A stretch of 64,000 nucleotides of DNA from Gymnodinialimonas phycosphaerae (GTDB lineage: Bacteria; Pseudomonadota; Alphaproteobacteria; Rhodobacterales; Rhodobacteraceae), in the NCBI RefSeq assembly GCF_019195455.1, contig NZ_JAIMBW010000001.1, forward strand, positions 1,116,001 to 1,180,000, in the 5' to 3' direction. Under the pieces are notes generated by a model. The model ran no database searches. It was given only the letters and a program-made list of their open reading frames with translations, and was not told the origin of the DNA. Numbering within the stretch: the first letter of the stretch is position 1; every line of letters begins with the position of its first letter. The position numbers and the translations under genes were made by a program. Positions 28,549 through 37,818 of the stretch are shown in pieces.

Positions 28549-29162
28549 TGGGCCATCGCTCCTTGGGCTATTCCGCCCGTCTCAAATGTCACGCCCAGGA
28601 TGGTCAGCACGATGCTGAGCGCGAAAAGTATGCCGATGAAGCTGACAAGGGTCATCACGAAGACCATGCCAACCGATTGGAAGCCGTGCAGAACGGCGAT
28701 GAAATTGACCAGGACCCAAAAGAATAGCCCGATCGCCACGAGTGTCACCATCGCCGCCAAAGGCGGCGCGATCAGCAACAGGATCAACTGCAACACCTGG
28801 ATCAGGAAGAAGACGAATTGCAGCCAGGTGATCAGGGCCAGCGCGCCGTCGAAATTCCCCACGCCGCCAAAAGCGCGCCCGATATTGGTGATGGCAAAGA
28901 CCATCAGGAACAGGAAGGCGGCCTGCAACAGGCCAAGGGCAAGGGCCGACTGCCCGGTAAGGGGGCCCGCTTCGGGGGCCGGTGCGATCAGCGACACGAC
29001 CTCTCCCATCATCAGCGACAGGGTGATCATCAGCGTGAAGGCCAGCCATAACGCGGGGCGTGGCGGTGCAAGGCGCAGGGCCTCGGCCGCGCCCGCCTTG
29101 GGGTCCTTGATCGTCTCAAAAGCCAGTTTGCCCAAGAAGCGCAGGTCCATCAGATCACTCAT
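28545..29162 (-). CDS. Yip1-domain membrane protein
   Basis: 205 aa with five hydrophobic segments in the Yip1 pattern (MITLSLMMGEVVSLIAP, LGLLQAAFLFLMVFAITNIGRAFGG, LIQVLQLILLLIAPPLAAMV and others). The start at 29162 overlaps the preceding gene by 4 bases and its stop overlaps sufS by 4 bases, so it is embedded in the SUF operon. Yip1 proteins have no defined bacterial role; membrane association of cluster assembly is only a guess. Confidence 0.8.
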
Positions 29163-29698
29163 GGTGCTGTTCCTTCGGGATTGCTCTCGGCCTCTCGCAG
29201 GCCCACGCTCCAGAATAACAGGAAGGCGCCCAACACGATGACACCCGCGATCTGTTGTGCGGGCCCCGGTCCGATGAAGCCGGACACAAGGCCATGGAAC
29301 AGCCACGCGGGACCAGAGGCAAGAAGCGCCCAGAACAGCGCCAGACGGGCCGAATAGAAGCTGCCCTTGCCGCCGAAAAGCTTGGCGATCAAATGCGTCA
29401 GCCCGCCGATGAAGTAGAACAACAGCGGCCAGACAAGCAACCAAGCAAAACCAGTGATCGCGATCTCGGCCTGGAACGTCGCCACCTTGTCCGAGGCCTT
29501 CGCCCCCATCGCCAGCCATTCCTGTTGCTCAAGCGTATTGGCCCGCTGCAAACGCGGCAGCTGGCCCACGAAGATCAGCGCACAGGCCGCGAACAGAAAG
29601 GCCAGCGCGCGATCTTCGCGCTGCCCCATCGCCAACAACTTGCGTATCACCGCGCGTGGACGCCGCCACGTGGCGGCTATGTCCTGTGTGACGCTCAT
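29159..29698 (-). CDS. Yip1-type membrane protein
   Basis: 179 aa with about four hydrophobic segments (ALAFLFAACALIFVGQL, GFAWLLVWPLLFYFIGGLTHLIAKLFGG, LFWALLASGPAWLFHGLVSG, AGVIVLGAFLLFWSVGL). YFIGGLTHLIAKLFGGKGSF matches the conserved segment of Yip1-like proteins. It begins 3 bases after the sufD stop and overlaps the next Yip1-type gene. The two adjacent proteins may form a complex. Confidence 0.78.
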   Translation of the reverse strand: MSVTQDIAATWRRPRAVIRKLLAMGQREDRALAFLFAACALIFVGQLPRLQRANTLEQQEWLAMGAKASDKVATFQAEIAITGFAWLLVWPLLFYFIGGLTHLIAKLFGGKGSFYSARLALFWALLASGPAWLFHGLVSGFIGPGPAQQIAGVIVLGAFLLFWSVGLREAESNPEGTAP

Positions 29699-29701
29699 GG
29701 A

Positions 29702-30994
29702 TCAGCCGTGCCGCCTGCGCACCAGCCATTCCTCCAGCCGCGCCAGGACGTCTGCACGCAAGGCCTCATCGTCGATTTCGTCAATCGCCTCGGCCAGGAA
29801 CGCCAGCACCAGAAGGTCCGTCGCCTGATCGTTCGGCACGCCGCGCGATTGCAGGTAGAACAGCGCGTCCTCGTCGATCGCGCCCGTGGTGGAGCCGTGG
29901 GAACAGATCACATCATCGGCGTAGATCTCCAGCTCGGGCTTGGCCTGAAAACTGCTGTCGTCATCGAGCAGAAGGGCTTGGCTGATCTGGTATCCGTCGG
30001 TCTTTTGGGCACCTGCCTTGACCAGGATCTTGCCCTGAAACACGCCCTCGGCGCCGTTGCGCAAAACCTTCTTGAACACCTGACGGCTTTCGCAGTTCAC
30101 TGCATCATGGGTGATGAAGACGGTGTCGTCGTGATGGAATGGCGCGCTCTTGCCATCGCCAAGGGCTGCGCCCGCAACGTGGGCCACGGCGTTATCTCCC
30201 ACGATTTCAATGACATGTTCGTTGCGGGTCGTGACGCCATTGGCGGTGGTGGTGAAGGATTTATAGATGGATTCCTTGCCGACACGCGCGAACATATGCG
30301 TCACGGCGCGGCGTTCATGGTCGCGGCCCTGGGCGCGAACGTGATGAAAGACGCCGCCATCTGCCACGTCGATCTCCATGCATTTGTTGAACCGCGCGGC
30401 CGCCGGGCCAACTTCCAGCACCGTCAACTGGGCCCCGGTTTCCACCCGCACCAGATGGTGCAGAATCGCGTCCGAGGTTTCATCGCGGTGCAGGTAGATC
30501 AGCGCCACGGGCCTTTCGGCCTTGGCCGTGGCCCGGATCACGATGCCGTCTGTCGCAAACGCCGTGTTGAGCGCCGCCAAGGGGCGTGGCACAGGGGTTT
30601 GGCCCGCCGCTTCGCGGGTACCGTAAAGGTCCTTGGCCCAATGGATGTCCTTGGACAGCACGTCTGAAAGACGCTCGATCTCAAGGCCCGCCATGGTGAG
30701 ATCATCGGATTTTTCTGCGTCGAAGATGCCGTCCACGAAAACAACCTTCAGGCGGTCGACGTCCTTGAATAGCGGAACCTCGTCCGTATCGCGGAAAATG
30801 GCCGCACGCGGAGCAGCGACTTGCGTCAGCGACGACGGATCGGTGTAGCGCCAGTATTCATCGCGCCGCGTGGGCAGTCCCATCGCGTGGACACGGGCCA
30901 GCGCGGCGTTGCGCGCCTCGGGCGCGCCTGCGGGCATGGTCAAAGCCGCAAGCCGCGCCTGCGTCAGATCTGGTTTCGGAGCCGGATTGGCCAT
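29702..30994 (-). CDS. sufD: Fe-S cluster assembly scaffold subunit SufD
   Basis: 430 aa. Its C-terminal beta-helix contains the Suf core (CSHGSTTGAIDEDALFYLQSRG), with the His that is conserved in SufD (in QKTDGYQISQALLL and DVICSHGST). It pairs with SufB in the SufBC2D scaffold. The start is immediately after the sufC stop, so the genes are translationally linked. Confidence 0.94.
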   Translation of the reverse strand: MANPAPKPDLTQARLAALTMPAGAPEARNAALARVHAMGLPTRRDEYWRYTDPSSLTQVAAPRAAIFRDTDEVPLFKDVDRLKVVFVDGIFDAEKSDDLTMAGLEIERLSDVLSKDIHWAKDLYGTREAAGQTPVPRPLAALNTAFATDGIVIRATAKAERPVALIYLHRDETSDAILHHLVRVETGAQLTVLEVGPAAARFNKCMEIDVADGGVFHHVRAQGRDHERRAVTHMFARVGKESIYKSFTTTANGVTTRNEHVIEIVGDNAVAHVAGAALGDGKSAPFHHDDTVFITHDAVNCESRQVFKKVLRNGAEGVFQGKILVKAGAQKTDGYQISQALLLDDDSSFQAKPELEIYADDVICSHGSTTGAIDEDALFYLQSRGVPNDQATDLLVLAFLAEAIDEIDDEALRADVLARLEEWLVRRRHG

Positions 30995-31750
30995 TTACGC
31001 CACCTCCGCCAGGATATCGGCATAGCCGTTCTGCTCGACCTCAAGGGCCAGTTCTGGACCACCGGACTTCACGATGCGCCCGTCGGCCATGATGTGCACG
31101 ACGTCAGGTTTGATGTGGTCCAGCAGGCGCTGGTAGTGGGTGATCACCAGAAACCCGCGACCGGCATCGCGCAACGCGTTCACGCCCTCGGACACCAGCT
31201 TCATCGCATCCACGTCAAGGCCTGAGTCCGTCTCGTCGAGGATGCACATCTTCGGCTCCAGCATCGCCATTTGCAGAATTTCATTCCGCTTCTTCTCACC
31301 GCCCGAGAAGCCGACGTTCACGGGACGCTTGAGCATTTCGGCGTCGATCTTCAGGTCCTTGGCCTTGGCGCGGATCACCTTGAGGAAGTCACCTGCCGAC
31401 ATCTCTTCCTCGCCCCGCAACTTGCGCTGCGCGTTCACCGCGGTGCGCAGGAAGGTCATGTTTCCGACGCCGGGGATCTCAACGGGGTATTGGAACGCCA
31501 GAAACAGGCCAGCGGCGGCGCGCTCTTCAGGCGCCATGTCCAGCAGGTCTTCGCCGTCCAGCGTCGCTGTGCCGCCGGTCACCTCGTAGCCGCCCTTGCC
31601 AGACAACACGTAAGACAGCGTGGACTTACCCGATCCGTTCGGCCCCATGATCGCATGGACCGAACCGGCCGCGACATCAAGATCCACACCCTTGAGGATC
31701 TGCTTGTCTTCTTCTTCAAGTTTTACGGCCAAGCCTTTGATATTCAGCAT
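30995..31750 (-). CDS. sufC: Fe-S cluster assembly ATPase SufC
   Basis: 251 aa ABC ATPase. Walker A is GPNGSGKST (36-44), the signature region is VGFSGGEKKR, and Walker B is CILDETDSGLD. SufC drives conformational change of the SufBD scaffold. It is separated from sufB by three unrelated genes, which is unusual for this operon. Confidence 0.96.
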   Translation of the reverse strand: MLNIKGLAVKLEEEDKQILKGVDLDVAAGSVHAIMGPNGSGKSTLSYVLSGKGGYEVTGGTATLDGEDLLDMAPEERAAAGLFLAFQYPVEIPGVGNMTFLRTAVNAQRKLRGEEEMSAGDFLKVIRAKAKDLKIDAEMLKRPVNVGFSGGEKKRNEILQMAMLEPKMCILDETDSGLDVDAMKLVSEGVNALRDAGRGFLVITHYQRLLDHIKPDVVHIMADGRIVKSGGPELALEVEQNGYADILAEVA

Positions 31751-31759
31751 AATCTCACC

Positions 31760-32557
31760 TCATTGCGATGTGTTTACCCCGGCACGCAGCTCGGCCGGGA
31801 AGTGTTTCAGAAGGCTCTCGCGGCAGCGCGCGATGCCCTCGGCATAGGGAAATGGCGTGTCCTTCGCAGCGCGGGCCGCGCGGGGCACATCGTCGATCTC
31901 GACCGGCGCGATCATGTCGCGCCCGATGGAGGCGGCGTAGTCGTGATACTTCAGGCGGCCCTGCGTGTCCGGGTTCATCCATGTGTTGGCAATGTCATAG
32001 GCATCGGCCACGATCAGCCCGTGCAGCGAGGCGCTGAACACATGGGCCGACGACGCGATTTCGCGGCAGACGGTGACCGGATCGAGACGGGAATCGATCA
32101 GGTGCAGCGCCGGGTCAGCCTCCACCATGTCGACAAATCGCGGGTCTTCCATCTGGCTGTGATGGGGAATGATCGCCACACGATCATGGCGCTCGGGTAC
32201 CGGGCCGATAACCGCGTCGGCCAGCAGGCCGGGGTCGCCAAACTCATTCATCTTCAAGCGCAGGAACGCGGCCGAGATCGGCCCCCGCAACAGACGCACC
32301 TGCACGTTTTCCAGAAAATCTTTGCGGTAGAACGGGTTAAGAAGCCCCGTGCCCCAAAGAAACGGCCCGTCCCCGCGCGCGCGCTCTGTCCAATGCTTGG
32401 AGATCACATGCATCAGCGACCCCAGCGCAAACAGCTCTGCCTGTTTTGGGCGCACATTCACGACCTCTCGCCCCGAGACATGCGCGACGATCAAATGGCT
32501 CAGCGCATCGCCGAAGTTCGGCGCGGGCCAGTAGTAAAGGCGGATCGGGGCCGTCAT
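31760..32557 (-). CDS. Polysaccharide pyruvyl transferase family protein
   Basis: 265 aa from the ATG at 32557. The pattern LYYWPAPNFGDALSHLIVAHVSG, then LFALGSLMHVI, FLWGTGLLNP and ASSLHGLIVAD-like SASLHGLIVADAY belongs to PF04230. Such enzymes add ketal pyruvate to sugars of exopolysaccharides. It overlaps the FkbM methyltransferase by 4 bases, so both probably modify the same glycan. Its place between sufB and sufC has no obvious reason. Confidence 0.82.
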   Translation of the reverse strand: MTAPIRLYYWPAPNFGDALSHLIVAHVSGREVVNVRPKQAELFALGSLMHVISKHWTERARGDGPFLWGTGLLNPFYRKDFLENVQVRLLRGPISAAFLRLKMNEFGDPGLLADAVIGPVPERHDRVAIIPHHSQMEDPRFVDMVEADPALHLIDSRLDPVTVCREIASSAHVFSASLHGLIVADAYDIANTWMNPDTQGRLKYHDYAASIGRDMIAPVEIDDVPRAARAAKDTPFPYAEGIARCRESLLKHFPAELRAGVNTSQ

Positions 32558-33393
32558 CCATCGCCCCCTTCGTGGGCGCCTGTCTTCGCAGCGGCGCCAT
32601 ATGGGGCGGTCAGGACGGCCAGCCGCTCTTCCGGCACGCAGAGGAAATTGCGGTTTTCCTTGTAGTGCTTGAACGAGGCGGGCAGCGCGAACCCATGGGC
32701 CAGCCGCCAATCGGCGAAATCATGGATGTTCTCGCGATCGACCTCCACCAGCAGCACGGGTCGCGTGCGCGCGATGGTCTTTTGCAACCCCCGCAGCACC
32801 TGCATTTCCATGCCTTCGACGTCGATCTTGATGAAATCAGGCGTCTCGTCGAACAGGAAATCGTCGGGGCGCAGCGTGGCGATCTCCCCCTCACCCGGCA
32901 CCATTCTGGCGGCACCAAGGTTCTTGCGCCGCTGGGTCATCGCGAAGCCCTCGCGATCCACGTCAGAGGCCCCAAAACCCACATAGTCGAACACGGTTCG
33001 GTCGTGGAGGCCGTTCATCACCATGTTCAGGATCAGCAAACGGTAGGCCAAGGGGTTGGGTTCAAACGGAATAAGCCGACCCGCCGCGCAAAAAAGGCCC
33101 GCGTAAAGGCTGTGGTTGCCGACATTGGCCCCGATGTCCAGAAACGTGCCGCCGTCCGGCAGATGTTGCCGCATCAGCGCCAGTTCTTCGGGTTCGAAAA
33201 ACGCACCGTCTCGGTGGCTGCGTTGGATCGGGTCCCGCTCCATGTCCGTGGCAAAGTGAACCGCCTGCCCCTCGATCTCGCACGCCGTCACGCCCACGGA
33301 CGCCAGATCCGCCACGTCCGCAGACAGCAAACGCGCCAGAACGGCGTCGCTCTGGCAGATGCCATGGGCGGTATGGAGGGCGTCGTGGATCAT
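32554..33393 (-). CDS. FkbM-family methyltransferase
   Basis: 279 aa. SAM-binding motif I is FLDIGANVGNHSLYAGLF, followed by LIPFEPNPLAYRLL, and the FkbM signature is DFIKIDVEGMEMQVLRGL. These enzymes O-methylate sugars or polyketides. It is in the same direction as, and coupled to, the pyruvyl-transferase-like gene, within the SUF operon. Confidence 0.88.
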   Translation of the reverse strand: MIHDALHTAHGICQSDAVLARLLSADVADLASVGVTACEIEGQAVHFATDMERDPIQRSHRDGAFFEPEELALMRQHLPDGGTFLDIGANVGNHSLYAGLFCAAGRLIPFEPNPLAYRLLILNMVMNGLHDRTVFDYVGFGASDVDREGFAMTQRRKNLGAARMVPGEGEIATLRPDDFLFDETPDFIKIDVEGMEMQVLRGLQKTIARTRPVLLVEVDRENIHDFADWRLAHGFALPASFKHYKENRNFLCVPEERLAVLTAPYGAAAKTGAHEGGDG

Positions 33394-33403
33394 CGATCAA
33401 ACT

Positions 33404-33652
33404 CTAGAAATAGACGGTGCCGCCAAGGCTGCGCGCAAAGCAGCTTAGGAAATGTGCCGGGCCGACTGTGTTACTGAGGCAATACGTGCCATCGGACAAA
33501 ATCGTGACGCCGCCCAATTCAAAAATCATTGGAACGCCCGTGACGTCGCCGGGCAGGTGTACACTCCCGCCTAATGCGGGATCGACCAACAAGCCAGAAG
33601 AGGCAGACAGCACAAACCCTCCGACCATCAGGGAAAGGACGAACCGCTTCAC
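33404..33652 (-). CDS. Small secreted protein of unknown function
   Basis: 82 aa. [20 protein letters not shown] is a convincing signal peptide. The mature part is about 60 residues with two cysteines (in TYCLSN and LSCFAR) that may form a disulfide. It overlaps the sufB stop by 4 bases and is followed by the FkbM gene after 10 bases. I do not recognise the family. It may be specific to this lineage. Confidence 0.6.
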   Translation of the reverse strand: MKRFVLSLMVGGFVLSASSGLLVDPALGGSVHLPGDVTGVPMIFELGGVTILSDGTYCLSNTVGPAHFLSCFARSLGGTVYF

Positions 33653-35178
33653 CCCACAGAGCCTTCGAGCGAGATCGCCACCAACTGCTGCGCTTCCATG
33701 GCGAATTCCATCGGCAGGGCTTGCAGCACCTCCTTGGCAAAGCCGTTGACGATCAGCGCGACCGCCTCTTCCTCGTCCATGCCGCGGGACTGACAGTAGA
33801 ACATCTGGTCGTCGTCGACCTTCGATGTGGTCGCCTCATGCTCCACGCGTGACGAGTTATTCTTCACCTCAATGTACGGCACCGTGTGGGCCCCGCATTT
33901 ATCGCCGATCAGAAGACTGTCGCATTGGGTATAGTTGCGGCTGTCCTTGGCCTTGGGGTGCATCGACACAAGGCCGCGATAGGTATTTTGCGCGCGCCCC
34001 GCAGAAATCCCCTTGGAGACGATGCGCGATTTCGTGCGCTTGCCCAGGTGCACCATCTTGGTGCCGGTGTCGGCCTGCTGCATGTTGTTGGCAATCGCGA
34101 TGGAGTAAAACTCGCCCTGGCTGTCGTCACCGCGCAGGATGCACGACGGGTACTTCCACGTCACGGCGCTGCCCGTCTCCACCTGCGTCCACATCACCTT
34201 GGATCGGTCGCCCCGGCAATCGGCGCGCTTGGTGACGAAGTTGTAGATGCCGCCCACGCCGTTCTCGTCGCCCGGATACCAGTTCTGGACGGTCGAATAC
34301 TTGATCTCTGCATCGTCCAGCAGGACCAGTTCCACCACTGCTGCGTGCAGCTGGTGGGTGTCGCGCATCGGCGCGGTGCAACCTTCGAGGTAGGAGACGT
34401 AGGACTCCTTGTCGGCGATGATCAGCGTCCGCTCGAACTGGCCCGTGTTCTCCGCGTTGATGCGGAAATACGTCGACAGCTCCATCGGGCAGCGGACGCC
34501 GGGCGGGATATAGACGAAGGACCCGTCGGAAAAGACCGCGCTGTTGAGCGTCGCAAAGAAGTTGTCGGTGATCGGCACGACCGAGCCGAGGTATTTCTTC
34601 ACCAGATCAGGATGCTCTTTGATCGCCTCGGAAATCGAGCAGAAGATCACCCCTGCCCTCTTCAACTCTGCCTGAAACGTGGTGCCCACGGACACGGAGT
34701 CAAAGACCGCATCCACGGCCACCTTGCGACCTTCGGCGGGAATATCTTCCGCGCCCTCGACACCGGCAAGGATCATTTGCTCCTTCAGCGGAATGCCAAG
34801 CTTCTTGTATGTTTCCAACAGCTTGGGATCGACCTCATCCAGGGATTTTGGCTTGGTCTCCATGCTTTTGGGGCGCGCATAGTAATACTGAGATTGGTAA
34901 TCGATGGCGGGGTAGTCGACCATCGCCCATTCAGGCTCTTTCATCTGCTTCCAGCGCTTGAACGCTTGCAGACGCCAATCCAGCATCCACTCCGGCTCTT
35001 CGTTCTTCTCGGAAATCAGGCGGACGATGTCCTCGTTCACGCCGATGGGCGCGTAGTCCATCTCGATGTCGGTGTTCCAGCCGTACTTGTAGGCCCCGCC
35101 AAGATCCTTGACCGCATCGACCGTTTCCTGATCCACGCCGTCCTTGACCTGAACTTCCTTGATATCAAGTGCGCTCAT
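33649..35178 (-). CDS. sufB: Fe-S cluster assembly scaffold SufB
   Basis: 509 aa from the ATG at 35178, preceded by GGAGGG. It has the usual SufB N-terminus and the C-terminal beta-helix block [19 protein letters not shown], with conserved Cys in [19 protein letters not shown]-type sequence. SufB is the site of cluster formation. The 129 bases before it hold a hairpin array described below. Confidence 0.96.
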   Translation of the reverse strand: MSALDIKEVQVKDGVDQETVDAVKDLGGAYKYGWNTDIEMDYAPIGVNEDIVRLISEKNEEPEWMLDWRLQAFKRWKQMKEPEWAMVDYPAIDYQSQYYYARPKSMETKPKSLDEVDPKLLETYKKLGIPLKEQMILAGVEGAEDIPAEGRKVAVDAVFDSVSVGTTFQAELKRAGVIFCSISEAIKEHPDLVKKYLGSVVPITDNFFATLNSAVFSDGSFVYIPPGVRCPMELSTYFRINAENTGQFERTLIIADKESYVSYLEGCTAPMRDTHQLHAAVVELVLLDDAEIKYSTVQNWYPGDENGVGGIYNFVTKRADCRGDRSKVMWTQVETGSAVTWKYPSCILRGDDSQGEFYSIAIANNMQQADTGTKMVHLGKRTKSRIVSKGISAGRAQNTYRGLVSMHPKAKDSRNYTQCDSLLIGDKCGAHTVPYIEVKNNSSRVEHEATTSKVDDDQMFYCQSRGMDEEEAVALIVNGFAKEVLQALPMEFAMEAQQLVAISLEGSVG

Positions 35179-35190
35179 CGTGCCCTCCAA

Positions 35191-35329
35191 CCCGCGCTGT
35201 TCGCGCATCTATCGTCACCGCGCGCTGCTGGCGCGCCTCTTCGTACTGCGCGCTACCAGCGCGGCTTCTGTCACCGCGCGCCTTCAACGCCGCTTTTCTT
35301 CACCGCGCGCTTTCAGCGCGACAATTTCT
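35191..35329. repeat. Tandem array of GC-rich hairpins, about 29-bp period
   Basis: Four related units begin near 35215, 35244, 35271 and 35300, each of the form TCACCGCGCGC-loop-GCGCG-pyrimidine tract; a weaker fifth copy is at 35191-35209. Loops and tails differ while the stem core CGCGC repeats. The last unit runs into the coding end of the cysteine desulfurase. It fills the gap before sufB, and may tune sufB expression or simply be a spread repeat. Confidence 0.7.
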
Positions 35330-36350
35330 TCATCCGAGCCTTCAGAAATGCGTCGCAAAACGCCTCGACCTGATGCTCCGTCACCGAGGGCCCAAGGGAA
35401 ACGCGCAGGGCGCTGCCAGATTGAGCCTCGGAATATCCCATCGCGCGCAACACGCCCGACACTTTCACCTTGCCGCTGGAACATGCCGAGCCCGCCGAAA
35501 CGGCGAATCCAGCAAGGTCCATGGCCATCACCTGCGTCTCGCCCTTCCAGCCCTCGGTGATGAACAGCGAGGTGTTCGGCAAACGATCCACACCTTGTCT
35601 GACTAAAATAGTCGAATTTCCGGCGGCTTCCAGAGTCTTTTCTAGAAATATTCTAAGTTTGTTCACCGGCTCCCATTTTCCATCGGCCAAATCTCGTGCC
35701 GCCGCCTCGGCTGCCGCTCCGAATCCAGCGATCCCAATGAGGTTTTCCGTGCCGTGGCGGCGGCCCATCTCTTGCCCGCCACCGCGGATCTGCGCCTGTA
35801 CATCAAGGCCACGCCGCATGACCAGCGCTCCCACCCCCTTCGGTCCGCCGATCTTGTGGGACGAGACAATCACCATGTCGATGCCGGACCAATCAAAGGC
35901 CAGCGGCACTTTGCCGAACCCTTGCGTCCAGTCGCTGACGGCCAACCCTTGGGGCAAATCCTGCAAGATCCCTGTCTCGGAATTCGCAACTTGCACGCAG
36001 GCCGCCGCGGGCTCCGGTACCCTCACGCGGCCATCGGGCCCAACCGCCAAATCCTCCTGGCCCCAGGCCCGCACCGCATCATGCTCGACGGAGGCGACAT
36101 GCAAATTCCGCCCGGCCATCGCCAATGCCGCCGCCTCCGTGGCGCCCGAAACAAACACGACGTCGGCAGCTTGCGCCCCCAGCGCCTCGGCCACCTGTCG
36201 CCGCGCGCGCTCCATCATGGCCTTCGCTGCACGACCCTCGGAATGCACCGACGAGGGGTTGCCCACAACGTCCATCGCGGCCCCCATCGCAGCGCGCGCC
36301 TGCGGGCGCAATGGCGCCGTCGCGTTCCAATCCAGATAGGCGCGCGTCAT
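35313..36350 (-). CDS. Cysteine desulfurase, NifS/IscS class
   Basis: 345 aa from the ATG at 36350. PLP Lys166 is in SSHKIGGPKGVGAL, and the catalytic Cys290 is in SAGSACSSGKVKVSGVL, with the group I signature SSGK. It is a second desulfurase in the same operon as sufS. Longer open frames to 36443 run through palindromic repeats and are not real starts. Relatives in Rhodobacterales place this gene directly after iscR. Confidence 0.9.
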   Translation of the reverse strand: MTRAYLDWNATAPLRPQARAAMGAAMDVVGNPSSVHSEGRAAKAMMERARRQVAEALGAQAADVVFVSGATEAAALAMAGRNLHVASVEHDAVRAWGQEDLAVGPDGRVRVPEPAAACVQVANSETGILQDLPQGLAVSDWTQGFGKVPLAFDWSGIDMVIVSSHKIGGPKGVGALVMRRGLDVQAQIRGGGQEMGRRHGTENLIGIAGFGAAAEAAARDLADGKWEPVNKLRIFLEKTLEAAGNSTILVRQGVDRLPNTSLFITEGWKGETQVMAMDLAGFAVSAGSACSSGKVKVSGVLRAMGYSEAQSGSALRVSLGPSVTEHQVEAFCDAFLKARMKKLSR

Positions 36351-36367
36351 TGCCAGCCCGCGCAGCC

Positions 36368-36473
36368 AAACCCTTGCAAGGGTTTGTGAAAACTCTTGCA
36401 AGAGTTTTCCGCCCGGCGCCACGCCGGGCCCAGACCCTTGCAAGGGTCTGCAAAAACTCTTGCAAGAGTTTTT
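36368..36473. repeat. Array of perfect palindromes with a CTTGCAAG core
   Basis: Four perfect palindromes lie at 36368-36385 (18 bp), 36388-36409 (22 bp), 36431-36450 (20 bp) and 36452-36473 (22 bp). Cores alternate CCCTTGCAAGGG and CTCTTGCAAGAG, so a two-palindrome unit occurs twice. Between the units is a hairpin GCCCGGC (36411-36417) / GCCGGGC (36423-36429). The array sits between iscR and the desulfurase gene. It resembles REP-type repeats and may also act as a processing or termination signal. Confidence 0.85.
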
Positions 36474-36488
36474 CTTTCACCAGATCGG

Positions 36489-36947
36489 TTACTCATCCAC
36501 CAACTCTAAGAGGTTGGGCACCGCAGGGCACGGCGACAGCTCGTTTTTCACCACATCAGACAAGCGCGTCTGGTGCAGAAACACATAGACATGGGCCGAG
36601 AACCCCTCCCACAGCCTGTTCGTCAGGCTCTGTGCGCGCGACCCCGACGCTCCACCCGTCGCCCCCGCGCCCGTATGCAGAGCGCTGACTGTCTCATCGA
36701 CCGCCTCGAAAATCTCCACCACTCGGATCTCGGTCGCCGGGCGGGCCAACCTGTAGCCGCCGCCGGGCCCGCGCACCGACGTCACAAGATCGGCTCGGCG
36801 CAACTTTACGAACAGCTGTTCCAGGTACGGCAGGCTCACGTTCTGTCGCTTGGACAGTTCAGACAACGACGTCAGCGCGTCATCCTTCTGAAGTGCGAGG
36901 TCCGCCATGGCCACCATCGCGTAACGGCCCTTCGTGCTCAGCTTCAT
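36489..36947 (-). CDS. iscR: Rrf2-family regulator IscR lacking classical Fe-S cysteines
   Basis: 152 aa. The Rrf2 winged helix is clear (MKLSTKGRYAMVAMADLAL, then VSLPYLEQLFVKLRRADLVTSVRGPGGGYRL). The region that normally carries the three cluster cysteines reads HTGAGATGGASGSRAQSLTNRLWEGF-like sequence with none; the only cysteine is Cys140 near the C-terminus. I recall that the Rhodobacter sphaeroides IscR is of this single-cysteine kind and still binds a cluster. It heads the SUF operon and is expected to repress it when iron is sufficient. Confidence 0.9.
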   Translation of the reverse strand: MKLSTKGRYAMVAMADLALQKDDALTSLSELSKRQNVSLPYLEQLFVKLRRADLVTSVRGPGGGYRLARPATEIRVVEIFEAVDETVSALHTGAGATGGASGSRAQSLTNRLWEGFSAHVYVFLHQTRLSDVVKNELSPCPAVPNLLELVDE

Positions 36948-37160
36948 CTGCCGCTCCTGCCGCCCTGTCCCTGATCCGTTAATACAGAGTGTTGACGCTT
37001 GAATGATTGACCTTTTCGCGCCCCGCCCTTAACTGCGAAGCAACCTTTGCGCAGCCCATTGCCTGCGCATACTTTGGAATCGTTCTAGGGTGGTCCGTGT
37101 AGTCCGTCAAGAAACTGCACCCTTCCGCCCCAAGAGACGCGAACGCGATAGGAGACGTGG

Positions 37161-37814
37161 ATGCCCGAGGTTATTTTCCCCGGACCAGAAGGACGCCTTG
37201 AGGGCCGTTACCACCCCCAAAAGGCCAAGGACGCCCCCATTGCCATCATCCTGCACCCACATCCGCAGTTCGGCGGCACGATGAACAACCGCGTCGTGTA
37301 TAATCTGCACTATGCTTTCCACCAGATGGGCTTCACGGTTCTGCGCTTCAACTTCCGCGGCGTGGGTCGCAGCCAGGGTGAATACGACCAGGGCATTGGA
37401 GAGCTGTCCGACGCCGCCTCCGCCCTTGATTACCTGCAATCGATGAACCCCAACTCCAAGCATTGCTGGGTTGCGGGCTTCTCCTTCGGCGCATGGATCG
37501 GGATGCAGCTCTTGATGCGACGGCCCGAAATCACCGGATTCATCTCTGTTTCTCCGCCCGCCAATATGTACGATTTCTCGTTCCTCGCGCCTTGCCCGGC
37601 CTCGGGCCTCGTGATCAACGGCACCGCTGACCGCGTCGCCAAGCCGCAAGATACCCGTATCCTCGTGGACAAGCTTCACGAGCAGAAAGGCATCACGATC
37701 ACCCACGAAGAGGCAGAGGGCGCGGGCCACTTCTTCGAGGATCCCCATATGGACCCGATGATCGACAGCGTGCAGACCTACGTCCGCCGTCGCCTGACCG
37801 AGAATACACGGTAG
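37161..37814 (+). CDS. Alpha/beta hydrolase
   Basis: 217 aa. ILHPHPQFGGTMNNRVV holds the oxyanion hole, GFSFGAWIG the nucleophile Ser, NGTADRVAKP the acid and EGAGHFFEDP the His. It resembles the conserved CocE/NonD-like hydrolases (YuxL/PHB-type fold) of unknown substrate. GGAGAC precedes the ATG. It is divergent from iscR across 213 bases and is followed 4 bases later by a 77-aa gene. Confidence 0.88.
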   Translation: MPEVIFPGPEGRLEGRYHPQKAKDAPIAIILHPHPQFGGTMNNRVVYNLHYAFHQMGFTVLRFNFRGVGRSQGEYDQGIGELSDAASALDYLQSMNPNSKHCWVAGFSFGAWIGMQLLMRRPEITGFISVSPPANMYDFSFLAPCPASGLVINGTADRVAKPQDTRILVDKLHEQKGITITHEEAEGAGHFFEDPHMDPMIDSVQTYVRRRLTENTR

Positions 37815-37818
37815 ACCC

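Noticed and set aside
29255-30667. 470-codon plus-strand frame
   Set aside because: It is antisense to sufD and has no motif.
35191-36473. CRISPR-like repeat arrays
   Set aside because: Units are self-complementary, differ from each other and are not separated by unique spacers of equal length. No cas genes are present.
36351-36480. N-terminal extension of the desulfurase and a separate minus-strand frame reading LLQEFLQTLARV
   Set aside because: They are translations of the palindrome array, not protein. The ATG at 36350 begins the conserved fold.
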